64,000 bases of DNA from Stictocephala bisonia (GCA_035578905.1 JAQJVL010000541.1:186001-250000); one strand, 5' to 3'. Positions 21,731 to 33,344 are shown, numbered from the stretch's first letter. Notes: generated by a model from the sequence alone, not told the origin. Made by a program: numbers and translations.

Positions 21731-22460
21731 ATACAGCCGACTGTGTCTGCATCTAAAGTTGTCTGCTATCTGAATAATAATAATGAATATATGAGACTAT
21801 AGTACAAGTGGTAGCTGGGACCAAAAAATTAACGAGGGGATACTGTGTAATGTGGAGACAATTATATATTAAGTTTAATCTATATAAATAGGAATAGGCG
21901 TATTAATTTACGTAGTCTGATAAGTTAATAATTTAATTTTTAAATAAATAATAACAAGTAATTGATGCAATAATACTATAAAATCACACGAAGGTGTATG
22001 CACGTTTCTTATGCCCAATATTGTATGTAAATCCGCACTTAATTCGTGTACAAAGATGACAATCATAGACATACAGTACTATAAACTGCAAATTATAACA
22101 AATTTAAAATTTTAGAAACTTTTACTCTAATTGAGTGGCCAGTAAAAAATATCCAAACAAATCAAGATGGGCTATATTTATAAAGAATAAAGTATTGTTA
22201 ACAATGGATATATAATAAAATTCTAACAATAAGCGAGAACTTGTTCTAACTAGTAAAAAAACTATTAGTCTCACCTACAATGGAACCCAAACATACCTAG
22301 AACAGTTATAATAATAAGAACGCTTATAATTTAAATTAAATATTCTACAAAAATATATCTATCACGATTGATATTAACCATAGTTATTGCAGCGTCTAAA
22401 GTAGAATATGTATAAAGGATCATACTTAAAAGAAATTAATCCAGAGTGAGAATGGTTTTA
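21731..22460. other. A+T-rich stretch; would be intron 1 if the exon at 22.5 kb is real
   Basis: No acceptor-exon pair in the right phase on the minus strand stood out here. No repeat recognised. Confidence 0.4.
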
Positions 22461-22465
22461 CTCAC

Positions 22466-22520
22466 CAAAAACGACCAAATGAAGAAGAACTGAGAGACAC
22501 AGACTCGTTGACGGACACAT
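22466..22520 (-). CDS. Candidate first coding exon with signal peptide
   Basis: On the minus strand an ATG at 22520 opens 18 codons reading MCPSTSLCLSVLLHLVVF plus one base. It is then followed at once by GTGAGT, a consensus 5' splice site; if the intron is not removed the frame stops two codons later. The peptide has the short polar start and hydrophobic core of a secretory signal peptide. The 160 bp upstream (22521-22680) are clearly richer in G+C than the surroundings, as a 5' UTR might be, and hold two TCAGTC words similar to an arthropod initiator. The remaining exons would lie at lower coordinates and were not found. It could be chance. Confidence 0.35.
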
Positions 22521-22680
22521 GGCGCGCGACTGACGGTGTTGTGTTGGAGCTGGAGGACCAGAGCGACTGATGTTTAGATCATTACAGATTGGAGGGGGTC
22601 TTCAGTGAGTGACTGCACAACGGTTGCTTTTAGCGTGGATGTTCTAGAGGAAGATGAGTTCAGGTAGTTTGTTGACCAAC
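22521..22680 (-). promoter_or_regulatory. Possible 5' UTR and core promoter of the 22.5 kb exon
   Basis: G+C-enriched patch with CpG-containing words ('cggtgttgtg', 'ggcgcgcgac', 'gcgactga') directly upstream of the candidate start codon on the minus strand. TCAGTC initiator-like words occur twice. No TATA box at a fitting distance was identified. Purely suggestive. Confidence 0.2.
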
Positions 22681-22861
22681 TTATCACAAAGAAGGACTGA
22701 TTAGTTCAGGCTTGTCAAGTTCTGTTGTAGTTACATAGTTGGCATTCTGTAAGGTCAGGATATAAACTATTAGTATTTAATGTATTAAATTGTAGAATCG
22801 TCATGATTTTATTATATTATACATGAGACTCCGAAAAGCCTTTGTCAAAGGAATTAGTTAT

Positions 22862-23072
22862 TTTAAATAAAAATAAGAGGTCGATCTACTTATCAACCTT
22901 ATTGGTCTGAGCGGGAAACGTATCTGACAGAGTATGGGGACGAACCAGTTCAGTAAAAGGTGAATATTACAGATAAAAACTAACAGTCAAGGCCAGGATT
23001 CGTACCTGCGTTATCTCTTACTCGAGTACAATGTCCCGACGTCTTAGACAGCTCAGATACCGGCTCTCCCAC
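22862..23072 (-). mobile_element. tRNA-derived SINE1, minus-strand copy
   Basis: Complement reads 'gagagccggtatctgagc', 'ggtacgaatcctgg', 'attcaccttttactgaactg', matching the SINE at 2213 along head and body. Box A is eroded. No polyA tail is evident. Confidence 0.75.
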
Positions 23073-23274
23073 ACAATAGGAATATATTAAACATAATATT
23101 CGATGCTGCATTTGTACGGTGGGACGAGTTGGGCAATAACAAACAAAAATGAATGAAGACTTAACCTATGTGTTTTAGCCTTGTCGTAGATAACCATTCT
23201 AGACGAGTTAGCCATTTACACTAAAAAGACTAACCTCTATAACCATACTACTAAAATACTAAATTAAATATTCA

Positions 23275-23840
23275 ATTCAATTCAATTCAATTTCAATTTC
23301 TTTATTTACACAATTGAACATTATACAGTTTTCTGTGCAAGTCAGTAAATACATAATATAAACAACAAATTTAAAATAATTAAAGTAAAGTGTAAATCAC
23401 AATAATGATTAAAATAAAAATAAAAATCTATGTACATCAATTACCATTTGACATTTCGATCTGCATGCCTCAAAATGGGGCCCCCTCGAGAGCCTCTTGA
23501 AGGCTATAAAAAGCTCTCCCGATCAAGTAGTCTTTTAAAATAGTTTTAAATGATTTTAAGCTATTTTGGGTTTTTATATGATGTGGAAGAGAATTGAATA
23601 TTTTTGGTCCTAAGTAAAATAGTGAGTTTTTGAACAACGCCAATCTAAATTTATTGATTACCAGATTATTTTTGTGTCTTGTGTTATAACAGTGTTCTAA
23701 GACAGGAAATTCATTCTTATTTTTAAAAATAAAAACTGCTGAATGATAAATTAGAAGGCAAGTTAAGGTGAGAGTACCACTTGATCGGAAGACATCCCTA
23801 CAGCTCTGCGACTGTTGCAATGACTATATTATGCCATGAC
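23275..23840 (-). mobile_element. 5'-truncated LINE: reverse transcriptase C-terminus and 3' UTR
   Basis: A minus-strand frame (23470-23820, 116 codons from ATG) ends with the layout typical of the C-terminus of non-LTR reverse transcriptases. It has a YNTRHKNNL motif, then a basic 'FRLALFKNSLFY' stretch, GPKIFNSLPHHIK, and a final LKSFK..LKDYL helix followed by FYSLQEAL. This suits a Jockey- or CR1-like clade, which I cannot separate. About 190 bp of 3' UTR follow and end in a short (AATTG)n tail at 23275-23290. The catalytic reverse transcriptase and endonuclease domains are gone, so it is a dead copy. Confidence 0.8.
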
Positions 23841-23924
23841 TCACAATCATAGTAGACAAATAAAATACTCAGTGAGTGTATTACCTATCGATTATACTAA
23901 TATACACATCGATAATGTTAAGTG

Positions 23925-23985
23925 TTGCAGATGTATTCTTAGTTTGAACTTCACCTGGTAAATAAAGATATCCTTTCACTTTTTA
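23925..23985 (+). mobile_element. LINE-like 3' tail, copy 1
   Basis: 'ttgaacttcacctggtaaat' then 'aaagatatcctttc' resembles the tails at 44.90-45.00 kb and, inverted, 26.29-26.35 kb. Confidence 0.45.
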
Positions 23986-24159
23986 TGTACAATTACAATA
24001 GACTCGTGTATTAGTCTTAAAATATTTTACAATAATTAATGGCTGTCCCATACATTCAAGATTTATAAAACTATAAATGGCACATACTTCTATCAATTGT
24101 AAGTACATAAAATTGTTGAAGACTCGTGTATCAGTCATATAAACTAATAAAATATATAT

Positions 24160-24570
24160 AGTGGCACTAGTGGCTATAACTACTTGGGTACGTGTTTTGT
24201 GGAGATTTTAGGCGATAGGTTCACTACTTGGTCCTTTTAATACCGACATGGTGTCCGCTCAATGGTTTTTATCAACGTGGACACTACTTGAGACATCTGG
24301 GGTGTCCATGTTGGGTATTGGGGTCGGGATGTTGTGTAGAGAATAGAACTTGTCATTTAGGTGAAAATCAGGCCAGTACTACGTTCGAAATCCACGTATA
24401 ACTGTAGGCCCCAAAATTTTCCTGGCTACTATTATTAAAATAAATGGATTTCTAATGAGTCAGCCTTAGTTACAATGACTACAATTGCTCATCTACACTC
24501 ATCCAACTCATTCATATCTCATATTCACCTATATCTCTATGAACGGCGTCTTATTAATGAATAATATCTT
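24160..24570 (+). repeat. Family A element, copy 7
   Basis: Full length but diverged: 'gtggcactagtggctataac', 'tggtgtccgctcaatggttt', 'tcatttaggtgaaaatcagg', ending 'gaacggcgtcttattaatga'. Confidence 0.8.
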
Positions 24571-24859
24571 AAGACAATCTCATTATATTGGCTAAAATAA
24601 ACATTTTGACGAATCACAATAACATTTAACAATTACAATAGTTATTACTACCAGGTTAGACTAACAAAAGTAAATATGACTTAATCTAACTTAGTTTATG
24701 TAATTAATTATAGAAAGAAAAAAATACTACAAAGACATAAATGTAATGCAAGGGCTATGCGAAAGTTCAAAAGAAAGAAGCTATGTTTGGATATAAGTTT
24801 GTTTTGAATACCAGGGTTTAAGATCATCAATTTGTAGTCTTTTTGTGAGCGAAGACTTT

Positions 24860-25030
24860 AAAGCCCTTAGTCTATTCAATTCATATGACAAGGGAGAGTG
24901 AGATAGTAGGTGGCATCCCTCTAAACTAACCCTCTAATCCCCTTCTCCTTGTGGTCTGGGGGAGGGGGGGGAGTTGAGAATATGTGACGTGTCAGACGCG
25001 CGAGGACCAGTACATTTCCGGCCTCAAAGG
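24860..25030 (+). repeat. U3 block G, left part; empty site for the hAT-like element
   Basis: Continuous where U2 is interrupted: 'ggcatccctctaaac' passes directly into 'taaccctctaatcccc'. It ends in 'cctcaaagg', the left copy of the MITE-1 target duplication. A G-rich run ('gggaggggggggag') sits at 24959-24973. Confidence 0.75.
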
Positions 25031-25703
25031 TAGGGATGGCAAATATTATCAACATATCGATATATCACAAACAAAATATCCATATAACAATAATATTGAA
25101 AGAAAATATCCGATAACCGTGTAATCGACACATCGAATTGTAAATGATTTAACCGTTTAAAGTTACGCACTAACTCTTATGTCGTGACCAAAAATGCACT
25201 CATGTTTTGCTGTCACTATCTACAATAGCCTACTTAATGTAAAAATTGAATAAATCTATCTACACGAAATAATTTGTGGTCTATGGGGTTGAATGAACAA
25301 CAAATTAAAATAAGAGTAATAATCCCTTTCATTTTATGTATAATTAAGGCGTCTTAAAGTCAGCGTTGCCAACTTACACACAACTTCATTTACCTGCTCC
25401 ACCCACTGGTCTACATTGAACTACAATTAAGTGCGTTAACCCCACGTAAAAAAACGAAATAAAGTTACTTTATTATTTAAATTCATGTTTTGTACGCATA
25501 AGAGGCAATTTAATTTAAAAGTGCTTTTTTTTCAAATCTTGATGATTTTGAGGAGAGTTAATAACGACAATATTTAGTGATATGATATATCGAATAAAAA
25601 TATTGATATTATCGAAAGAAAATATCGATACTAAAGATCGATATATCGAAACATATTAATTGATATTTCCAATATACCGATATATCGTTGCAATCCTTAC
25701 TTA
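25031..25703. mobile_element. MITE-1, copy inserted in block G with 8-bp target duplication
   Basis: Bounded by 'ctcaaagg' at 25023-25030 and again at 25704-25711. The paralogous U2 site has it once, so the insertion is proven within the window. An 8-bp duplication is typical of hAT transposons. Ends: 'tagggatggcaaatatt' and 'ttgcaatcctta' plus 4 extra bases. Interior words ('catcgaattgtaaatgattt', 'gcactaactcttatgtc') match the 12.5 kb copy. No coding capacity. Confidence 0.85.
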
Positions 25704-25865
25704 CTCAAAGGAGAGATCCAAGTTGATGTTCCCGTATGTCAACTATCTTAGTACTTCCTCGACATGAGATTGCTATGTATCTCTGCCGTTCAAGCAAGCA
25801 CTGATTAGAGCTGGGCTATCTAGTTTAATTAATTTTGCATTTTGAGGGGAATCAGTGTTCAAACT
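25704..25865 (+). repeat. U3 block G, right part
   Basis: Continues 'gatccaagttgatgttcccg', 'gtcaactatc', 'tagtacttcctcgacatgag', 'caagcactgatt' in register with U2 at 13.47-13.57 kb. Confidence 0.8.
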
Positions 25866-25989
25866 ACGCAAAATACTTGACAGGGCATGTTTAAACTAAA
25901 AGTGAATGCAAATATTAAATATTTAATACATTGTGCAGGATTATAAGGAACAGTTTTTACCCTAAAAATATTTAACCTTATATTGATAA

Positions 25990-26105
25990 ATTAAATTATT
26001 TTCAGTTCACATGGACCCGAAGGCATGTGTGTGAACTTTATTGAAGTACTGTCCGTTAGCTCAGTTGGCTATTCAAACCTTGAATATTAGCCTCTGAACT
26101 ACCAC
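25990..26105 (+). repeat. Family H repeat with box-A-like word
   Basis: 'cacatggacccgaaggca', 'gtgtgtgaactttattgaag', then 'gttagctcagttggc', a good match to the tRNA box A consensus. Relatives lie at 34.40-34.50 kb (plus) and 28.86-28.93 kb (minus). Possibly another tRNA-derived SINE, but no box B was identified. Confidence 0.55.
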
Positions 26106-26238
26106 TTAATATTCTTTATTTAAAGAATTACAGAATTGTATTGTCATCATAATGTACATTGTGTGTCATATTATCGTAATACAGTACTAGATTTATCATA
26201 AACTATAATGTTCCTGACTCACGCTATGAGCACGCATC

Positions 26239-26255
26239 GGGGGGGGGGGGGGGGG
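26239..26255 (+). repeat. Poly-G tract (17 G)
   Basis: Uninterrupted G run followed by 'tgcggggg'. Unusual in such A+T-rich DNA and able to form a G-quadruplex; also a likely assembly weak point. Confidence 0.95.
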
Positions 26256-26289
26256 TGCGGGGGCTTAATCAAATGCAATTTTAAATAAA

Positions 26290-26345
26290 GTCAAAGGAGG
26301 TCCTATTTCCCAGGCGAAGTTAAAGCTAGGAAGCCATGCCTCTCA
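26290..26345 (-). mobile_element. LINE-like 3' tail, copy 2
   Basis: Complement reads 'ttcctagctttaacttcgcc' then 'tgggaaatag', as in the plus-strand copy at 44.9 kb. Confidence 0.4.
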
Positions 26346-26780
26346 CAATATTTAATCAACTTAAAGGCGATCGTCCAGTGGTCACCTATCCAAGGAACAG
26401 CCACGCTCGATGTTGCTTGACTCCGTTATCTTGTTATAACGTGAAAAAATTCTGTTTAAGGCCACTGACAATTTATTTAATTTTGCATGAACATCTCGAA
26501 ACTGATGTTCAAAGAAGAACTCTATTACTAAACATATATTAGATCTGTACCGTTGATAAATCCTACCTATTATATTCCTCAACAAAATATAACCTCAGTA
26601 CATTGTACGTAAGTACCATAATATATATTTCGCCAGTGGAAAAAATATAAATTGAAATAGGTTCCAGATTAAATGAAGAACTACGTATGAATTTACTTGG
26701 ATTATAGTGCAGATAAAACGAAATAGAGTCCCTTTTCTTGATGGCCGCCGAAAACGCCTCAGTAGCAATAATTGTACATC
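26346..26780. other. A+T-rich stretch, no gene seen
   Basis: Two short opposed open frames overlap here (26336-26542 plus, 26382-26585 minus), which itself argues that neither is coding. Confidence 0.5.
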
Positions 26781-26784
26781 TGTA

Positions 26785-26960
26785 TTAATAATTACTACGT
26801 TTATCTTAGAGGATTTTGGGGAATAAAGAGAGGGGCTAACAAGGCGCTGGTCCTTCTATCCACTTAGAAAACTTAGGAAAAAACTTCTAGACATCTATTT
26901 AGTGCACTATTGGGAGCTACCTCTATTAGTTTCTTCTCTGTGACTATAGAATCCCAATAT
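26785..26960 (-). repeat. Family F repeat, copy 2
   Basis: Inverted relative of 1790-1960: complement carries 'caatagtgcactaaat', 'gccccttc/tctctttattcccc' and 'gataaacgtagta'. There is no palindrome at its end, unlike copy 1. Confidence 0.6.
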
Positions 26961-27249
26961 TCTGTCATATCGATATATTATTATAATTACACAAGATATG
27001 CCAGAATACATCGCAAATTCTAATTTACATAGTTATTCGATATGTTCATAAACTACCCCCAACATTAACTAAAATTGTATAGCCATTATTAACTAAAATT
27101 TAAAATCCATAGACATAAGGTAAGAAAACATTTTCTTATAGGTTAAGTATTTTCAATAAATGAGTAAGAAAACTGAGAAAAATGTAAATTTACCGTTTTC
27201 CTGACATTTTATGATAACAAATCACTCTAACCCCAAACGAGATTGGAAT

Positions 27250-27660
27250 GTCGACACTAGTGGCGCAGTGCTGTAACCCATCTATTTGAGGGCTAAGTAT
27301 GGTGGAGATTGTAGGTGACAGATTCTATGCTCGGTCCTGTTAACACCGACATGGCGCAGAGGAGTCTGGATTGCCTTTATTGGGTGGCAGTCAGGGTCCG
27401 GATATTTTGTAGGAAAGACAACTAAGTATTAGGCTTGTCAATTAGCTGAAAATCAGTCCAATACTAAGTGGTTTGGATTCCACTTAAAAATGTGTTGGCC
27501 TGGTTATTGGGCTATTTTAATGAATGACCCTTTCTGAAAATGTCGAACTCAATTAGGAATCAGACTACACCGTTCGTCCACATTCATGGTACACTCAAGC
27601 AATAACTTATATTCACCTTCAATTACCCAGAACGTGATGTTGGCATCTCATATCTAAGGT
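27250..27660 (+). repeat. Family A element, copy 8
   Basis: Nearly full length with a well-kept start 'gtcgacactagtggcgcag' and end 'gttggcatctcatatc'. It lacks about 30 bp after 'catggcg'. Confidence 0.8.
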
Positions 27661-27694
27661 AGTCTGAGAATAGACTTATTTTAGTTACATTCGT

Positions 27695-28015
27695 ATGCAG
27701 AAAACTAGAATAATTACGTTTTCTACTTTTACTGAACTTGGATATTTAAACGTAAATGAACCGCTAAGAGGATTAAGTTGTATCAACATAATTAAAGTGT
27801 TGAAAATAACGCAGCTATTTCTATTCACACACCTTGCGCTATTTAGCAGTCTTCGTACGGCAATTAAATCACAATTATAGATAAATCATGGGAAAGACTG
27901 AGCAGGTATATGAATAATTAATGAGACAGACTCGTTGGGTTGCTGTCAATTATAGAATGCAACTTGGTAACTACCAACTCGGTGACGTGGTAATGACCAT
28001 GATTTCCATTTATTT
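27695..28015 (+). repeat. Composite unit U3, block E
   Basis: 'aacgtaaatgaacc', 'aggattaagttg', 'acaattaaatca', 'gactcgttgggttgctgtca', 'tgcaacttggtaactac' and 'atgatttccatttat' follow the order seen in U2. It immediately follows family A copy 8. Confidence 0.65.
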
Positions 28016-28850
28016 ATTTATTGTTGCCACCAAGCTCAACACATAATCGGTAAACGACAAAGACCGCAACTGTGGGAGTGGTTAAGGTAAAAATAGTATC
28101 ATTTCTGAAAAAGGATTTTATAGCATTTTTTGTTACTGAACGAAGTTCAATCTATACGTCACTATAATCTGCTAATTTGAGGGATTTCACTTTTTGATAA
28201 CAGCGATAGAAATTATAACTATCTTTTAAAGTTTTTCGTACTCTATTATGACACTTCCTTACAATAAAAAATAATAGACTTAGAAAATTAATTTTTTATA
28301 ATTTTTTAGTATGTTTGTAGATAAATTGAGTCATATGTAAGTTCATTTGTTCGTTTTTTATTGAAAAAGCTTGTAGAATGAGATTTAATAGCATTACTTA
28401 CATTTAACTTAAACTGGCAAAATGGTGGCAAGAAATAACCGTACAATCGAAGTTTTGAAGTTGTGATTAATTTTATTGATAATGATATTTTAATTATAAA
28501 CATATATAATAAATTGTTGATAAAGTGACAGTTTTTTAAATGTAAAACACTTACATTAAAATATTTTGATTATAAAAATGATTTAGTTTGAAAAAATAAA
28601 AATAACATTTAAGAAGTTTACATTACTATTGCATTTAACAACATGTATTGAAATTATTGAAATGTTTTGTGTTCTGTTTTAATTAGTATGTATAAGTGTA
28701 TAACTTACTTTCTTATGTATAAGTGTTTTAAACCTAATATACAGCGTAAATATATAATAAATTTTAGTGTTCTTATAAGGTATTTAATAAATTTTACCTA
28801 GTAAATTTTTATAAAATACGCACTGGGTCATTCAGTGGCTTTAGTTTCTA
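28016..28850. other. A+T-rich stretch, no gene seen
   Basis: No repeat or exon recognised. Confidence 0.5.
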
Positions 28851-28854
28851 AAAT

Positions 28855-28930
28855 AGTTGCGGTCGGTACTTGACTTACTGAACAAAGTTCACGCACAGGC
28901 CTGCAAGCCCATGAGAACGGCGAATGAAGT
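28855..28930 (-). repeat. Family H repeat, minus-strand copy
   Basis: Complement: 'catgggcttgcaggcctgtg', 'cgtgaactttgttcag', 'tcaagtaccgacc'. Confidence 0.55.
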
Positions 28931-29815
28931 TAAAAAGAATGTTGACTTCAGAATTTGCTAGTTTTGCTTGCAGCTATAGCTGGTAACTGGTATTGCGAGC
29001 AGTCAAGAAGTGTGAAATACCAGGAATTTTCCCTCATTGATATTTATTACACTGGCTCAGGCATTAACAATGCAGGTGTGGTGAGGTAGAAGGTCCACCC
29101 TATCACAGTGTTCACATGGGTAATCAGACAGTGTTGCGTAGCTTTATTTTTTAAAATGTAAACAGTAGAAATTATTGGGATTCTTTGAAAATATTTGTTG
29201 TTAAAAATCTATTTTATTTAAGATTTGTTAAATAAAAACTGGCTAAATATTTTTTTGAAATTGTATATAACTATGGGAAAAAGGAGAGCTAAAACACAAA
29301 TATATACTAGGTTTATTACATATTTTACTAGAATTTAGAAAAATATCCCAAACTTCTTGACCTCTTAAATGAACTGTGATGTTAAATAATTTGATAAATA
29401 GATATTATTAAAAGCCAGATAAAGCTCATAAATAAAAATCTATCGGTACAATACAGTAACGATATCAGTGATCCACAAATCCAGTTATAGTGGGGTGAGT
29501 GAGGGTCAGTGGTTTAAATCAGAGGGGGAGGAAAGAAGGGTGTTTGTGTCTAGAGATCAGCCACCGGAACTTTGACAAAACACTGTTGACAGCTGCAGGC
29601 GGTCTCCCCTAGCTAATAACAATATATGGTGACCACATATATATGAGCCAGGTCACCGGTGTGGATTATAGGGGTGATTGGTGCTGTGTAGGCCTGGACC
29701 CACTGAGATAGAATCTACACTACGTTTCATTGAATAAAACTGAAAATAAGCTTTTACTACTTTCATATGAGACTATTTCAGTGACTCAATAAATTTATTT
29801 ATTTATTATTTATTC
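28931..29815. other. Mixed stretch with two more balanced patches
   Basis: Patches at 28,980-29,125 and 29,490-29,720 are less A+T-rich. The second holds 'ggtgaccacatatatatg' followed by 'agccaggtcacc', a GGTGACC/GGTCACC inverted pair. I found no convincing splice pair or family. Confidence 0.35.
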
Positions 29816-29819
29816 ATAA

Positions 29820-29965
29820 GACGCCGATCGTCAAGATATGGGCGAATATGGATTTCGAATGAGTGTGATGAGTGTAGATGAGCGAATGTAGTCATTGTTA
29901 CAAACTAAGGCCGATTATTCCTCAGAAAGTGTCATTAATTAATAGCCCAATGACAAATGAACAGC
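29820..29965 (-). repeat. Family A element, copy 9 (fragment)
   Basis: 'agacgccgatcgtcaagata' to 'ttaatagcccaatga'; it is cut exactly where a tRNA-like SINE begins. Confidence 0.8.
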
Positions 29966-30085
29966 CGGTGACTATCAGCTGATCCTTCTCAAAATTTATT
30001 GACTCTGATTGGGATCGAACTGAGAAACTTTAGCACATGAAGCTGGGATTGAACTAACTACGCTACCGACCAATAAAGAGCTATG
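29966..30085 (-). mobile_element. tRNA-derived SINE2 copy
   Basis: On the minus strand 'ggtcggtagcgtagttagtt' (box A region) and 'cagttcgatccc' (box B) are at tRNA spacing. The anticodon loop between them reads TTCATGT (CAT), suggesting a methionine-type tRNA ancestor. Arms no longer pair fully, so it is not a tRNA gene. A second copy lies at 58.12 kb. Confidence 0.55.
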
Positions 30086-30555
30086 AAATGATGTTAATGA
30101 TAATACAATACTTATATCTAAGTTTTACAAAAGAGCTTAAACTAACAACAAATTACTTCTAAAATACATGTTTCAAAATTTATAAAAATAATAATTTGTT
30201 TGAGATTTTACTGTATCACTAATATACGCACTAACAACACAATAATACAAAGCTTTAAACTCCCGGATATTTTTCAAATTATTGATCACTTTTACTGGGG
30301 ATAGTCACTCAATAAATGAACAAGTTCAGCAGAAATATTTACTGAAACCCGTCAAATCCCCTAGCCATAGAAAGAAATCATTGAAAGTGTTCCTACAGAA
30401 TTATACAGGGCCTATTGAGTGTTTTTTGTAGGGATAAAAAATAGATGATGTAACATTTCTGGGATTGAATTTTATTTTAGAAAAGGAACGAGAATATGTT
30501 ACATTAATTATATATCACATTGTAGCCTTGATTTACTCTTCCAGTTCTGATATAT
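30086..30555. other. A+T-rich stretch, no feature
   Basis: Nothing recognised. Confidence 0.5.
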
Positions 30556-32225
30556 ATTTTCATTTGAAATTAAAATACACATCTTCCAGTATTTTAGTAT
30601 TTTAAAGTAAAGAACAGTTCAACTAATTTAGTTTTTAATTATTAAATAATTTATAATTTTCAATCGATAATTTAGTTTTTAAAATACCAAACTTAATGAC
30701 ACTTTTCAATCATTAAAAGTCATCAAACTGATGACTACTTTAAAACAATCTTACATACTCTTGCTATAACTTACATATTTTAGAGTTGGAACGAAATGTG
30801 TTCGTTTTTAAATCATGCATTTTCTTACTGGAAATTCTTCCCAATAGTTAACTAAAATTTAACGCATACATGGTTCAATATATTAAAGCGAATTACATTT
30901 TATAATAGGTAAATACCATTTCGTATAACACCAAGTGTTATGTGACATAAACATTTATGGTTCCAATGTCTACTATATTTTAAAAACAGAGTTACAAGTG
31001 AACCAATATGATGTATTCACTGATTTTCAAATATTCACTAACTTTCACAGCTAAGAAATTCGTATAAACAATGGTTGCTTTGAAAGTCATAAATGATTAA
31101 GTTTTTAAATATTAAAATGTATGAAATAAGGGTTTCTAAAATTTGCATGATAAAATTTTTTAAATTGCTTTTGTAAGGTAAAGTTCATCAGCAGATAAAC
31201 ACTTGAGGTTATTTATAACGTAGATATGGCTATGAAATGTATGAGAGTTATTTTTTATAAATATTTCGTATTTCATATAACCCAAAATGTTTTTACAACC
31301 TAAAATAATGTAAACTATAGTTATATCAGTTTTCAAGTGAGTTATTATGTGTTTGTGTGTTTTAAAGGAGTGGTTACTTGTTAAAAAAATTGTATTTACT
31401 ACTTTTTTAAATCCCCTTTTTATTTTTATTATGTTATTAATACAATAATATTAATTTTTCAAATGAGTAGTAACATGTAAAAAATACGATCTGCTACTTT
31501 AAATAACCTTCACTACAGGTATATTGTGTTAAATCAATGGTAGGTATATAGAAAGACTCAATATTTCAGAAATATATTTCAACTCCGGTGATAAAAGTCC
31601 GAATCGATCCAGAGTGCTCCAGAGAGGATAAAGAATCGAGTGATTTTGTATTCGAGGGTTGAATGGTTGGCAAGGGGGTGATACCAACTGTCCCTAACCC
31701 ACACAATCTTCTTCTTTATAGAATAAATCTCAATAAAGAGTAATGTAATATTATAATGTAAATTGAACTAAGAATAGTATGCATTTAAAATTTTTAATAA
31801 ATTATTTTGCTAGAAAAAGGAAAAATTTCATAACATAAATTATTAAGTATATTTTACAGTTTTAAATAAAGAAACTGTATTCTATAAAATATATCAAACT
31901 TAAAAAAATAATACCTGAATGATTAAATCAATAAGTATACATATAAAGTGTCAAAAATAGTTTAAAAAGTAATATTATAATACAAAATTGTTGGTACACA
32001 AACCTTTTAAACATTTCAAGCAATACATGGATATTTCAGTTACCAACAAGATGACCAGCACCCTTGGCACTTTAAAGGTACGACTTGATTAATGAAGGGC
32101 CAGCAATTTATGGCACATACAAATTTATTAGTTTATGATATACAATAAAATGTTTATAAGTAGAGTTAGCTACTTTCCTACAAGTAGGATTTCACATATG
32201 ATGTGGTTACTAGCGCTGATTTTCA

Positions 32226-32262
32226 TATATATGATGACCCACCCACCCAACACGTACGTCTT
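32226..32262 (-). repeat. Single G-rich minisatellite-like unit
   Basis: 'gacccacccacccaacacgt' is the complement of the 36-bp minisatellite core. Confidence 0.5.
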
Positions 32263-33344
32263 GAAACGCAACCAAAGTCTGTAAGGAGGCAATTCGAAAC
32301 GAACTTAAAAATCACAGTTTATCTCTTTTTTAAAATTAAATTAGAAACAACAACATACAAAAATCTTACCTATTACATCATGTTTCCAATATTTAGATAT
32401 TAAAACAAAATAATATACATTTTTCAGTAAAATCACAGTAGTTCACTTTTAGTAATTACAAGCCATGATTTAGGTAATTATACCCAGCGTTGGTTGGTAA
32501 ATAAATAGACTAAAATAACAATGAAAACCCAACAGGACATTAACCGAAGGCTGTTTAGTGTATACTGTGTATTAACTGTTTATATTTAAAATAATATTAA
32601 ACACTCTTTCCTGTTATGAAAAGTAAATTATAAATATAAATAAATATAATGTTTTCAACCAGAATTATAACCTTTTTAATATCAAAGAGAAAAACAAAAA
32701 AAAAGGTACCTAACTACAATAAGACGTTTTTTAATTTGACGAAAAATAGTATATTTTAAAGATAACATTTAATTCCTTTTCTTATGTTGTTAATATATTT
32801 AGAACTGACAAATTACAGCTTACAAAATTACTTTGTTTACTTTTGGTAAGAAAAGGATTTCTTAAGAATATTCTTAAGATCTTCAATAAATTGTGGCAAA
32901 TTTGTTATTGCGAGTTCTTTTTTAATATTGTCAGAACGCTAATCACAAACTGATATTGAATTGGTAAAAGAATCAGCGTCACTAGAACGGAAAAACTGAT
33001 TTTTCGTGTTTGTTTAATGGGAATAACGAAATCATAATAATTCAAAGTTATATTCAAAGGTTTAGGAACAATTTCAATGGACTTGTATTTAATATCCAAG
33101 ATGGATACAAAGGAACATATTTTTGTTTTATTACTCGTTTTAATATTTAACTTTTTGTAAATCGTTTACATGTAAATGCATGGTATGGAAGTGAAATAAA
33201 ATGTATATTATTTCTACTGATACAGCATTTATTCATTGAAATGCAGGAAAACTGTATTTAATTAATATAGGCATGATTAATTGTCTGTTCCACAGCTCTT
33301 GAACTTTAACACGTAGATATCATATTAAAGGTATAATCGAAATT

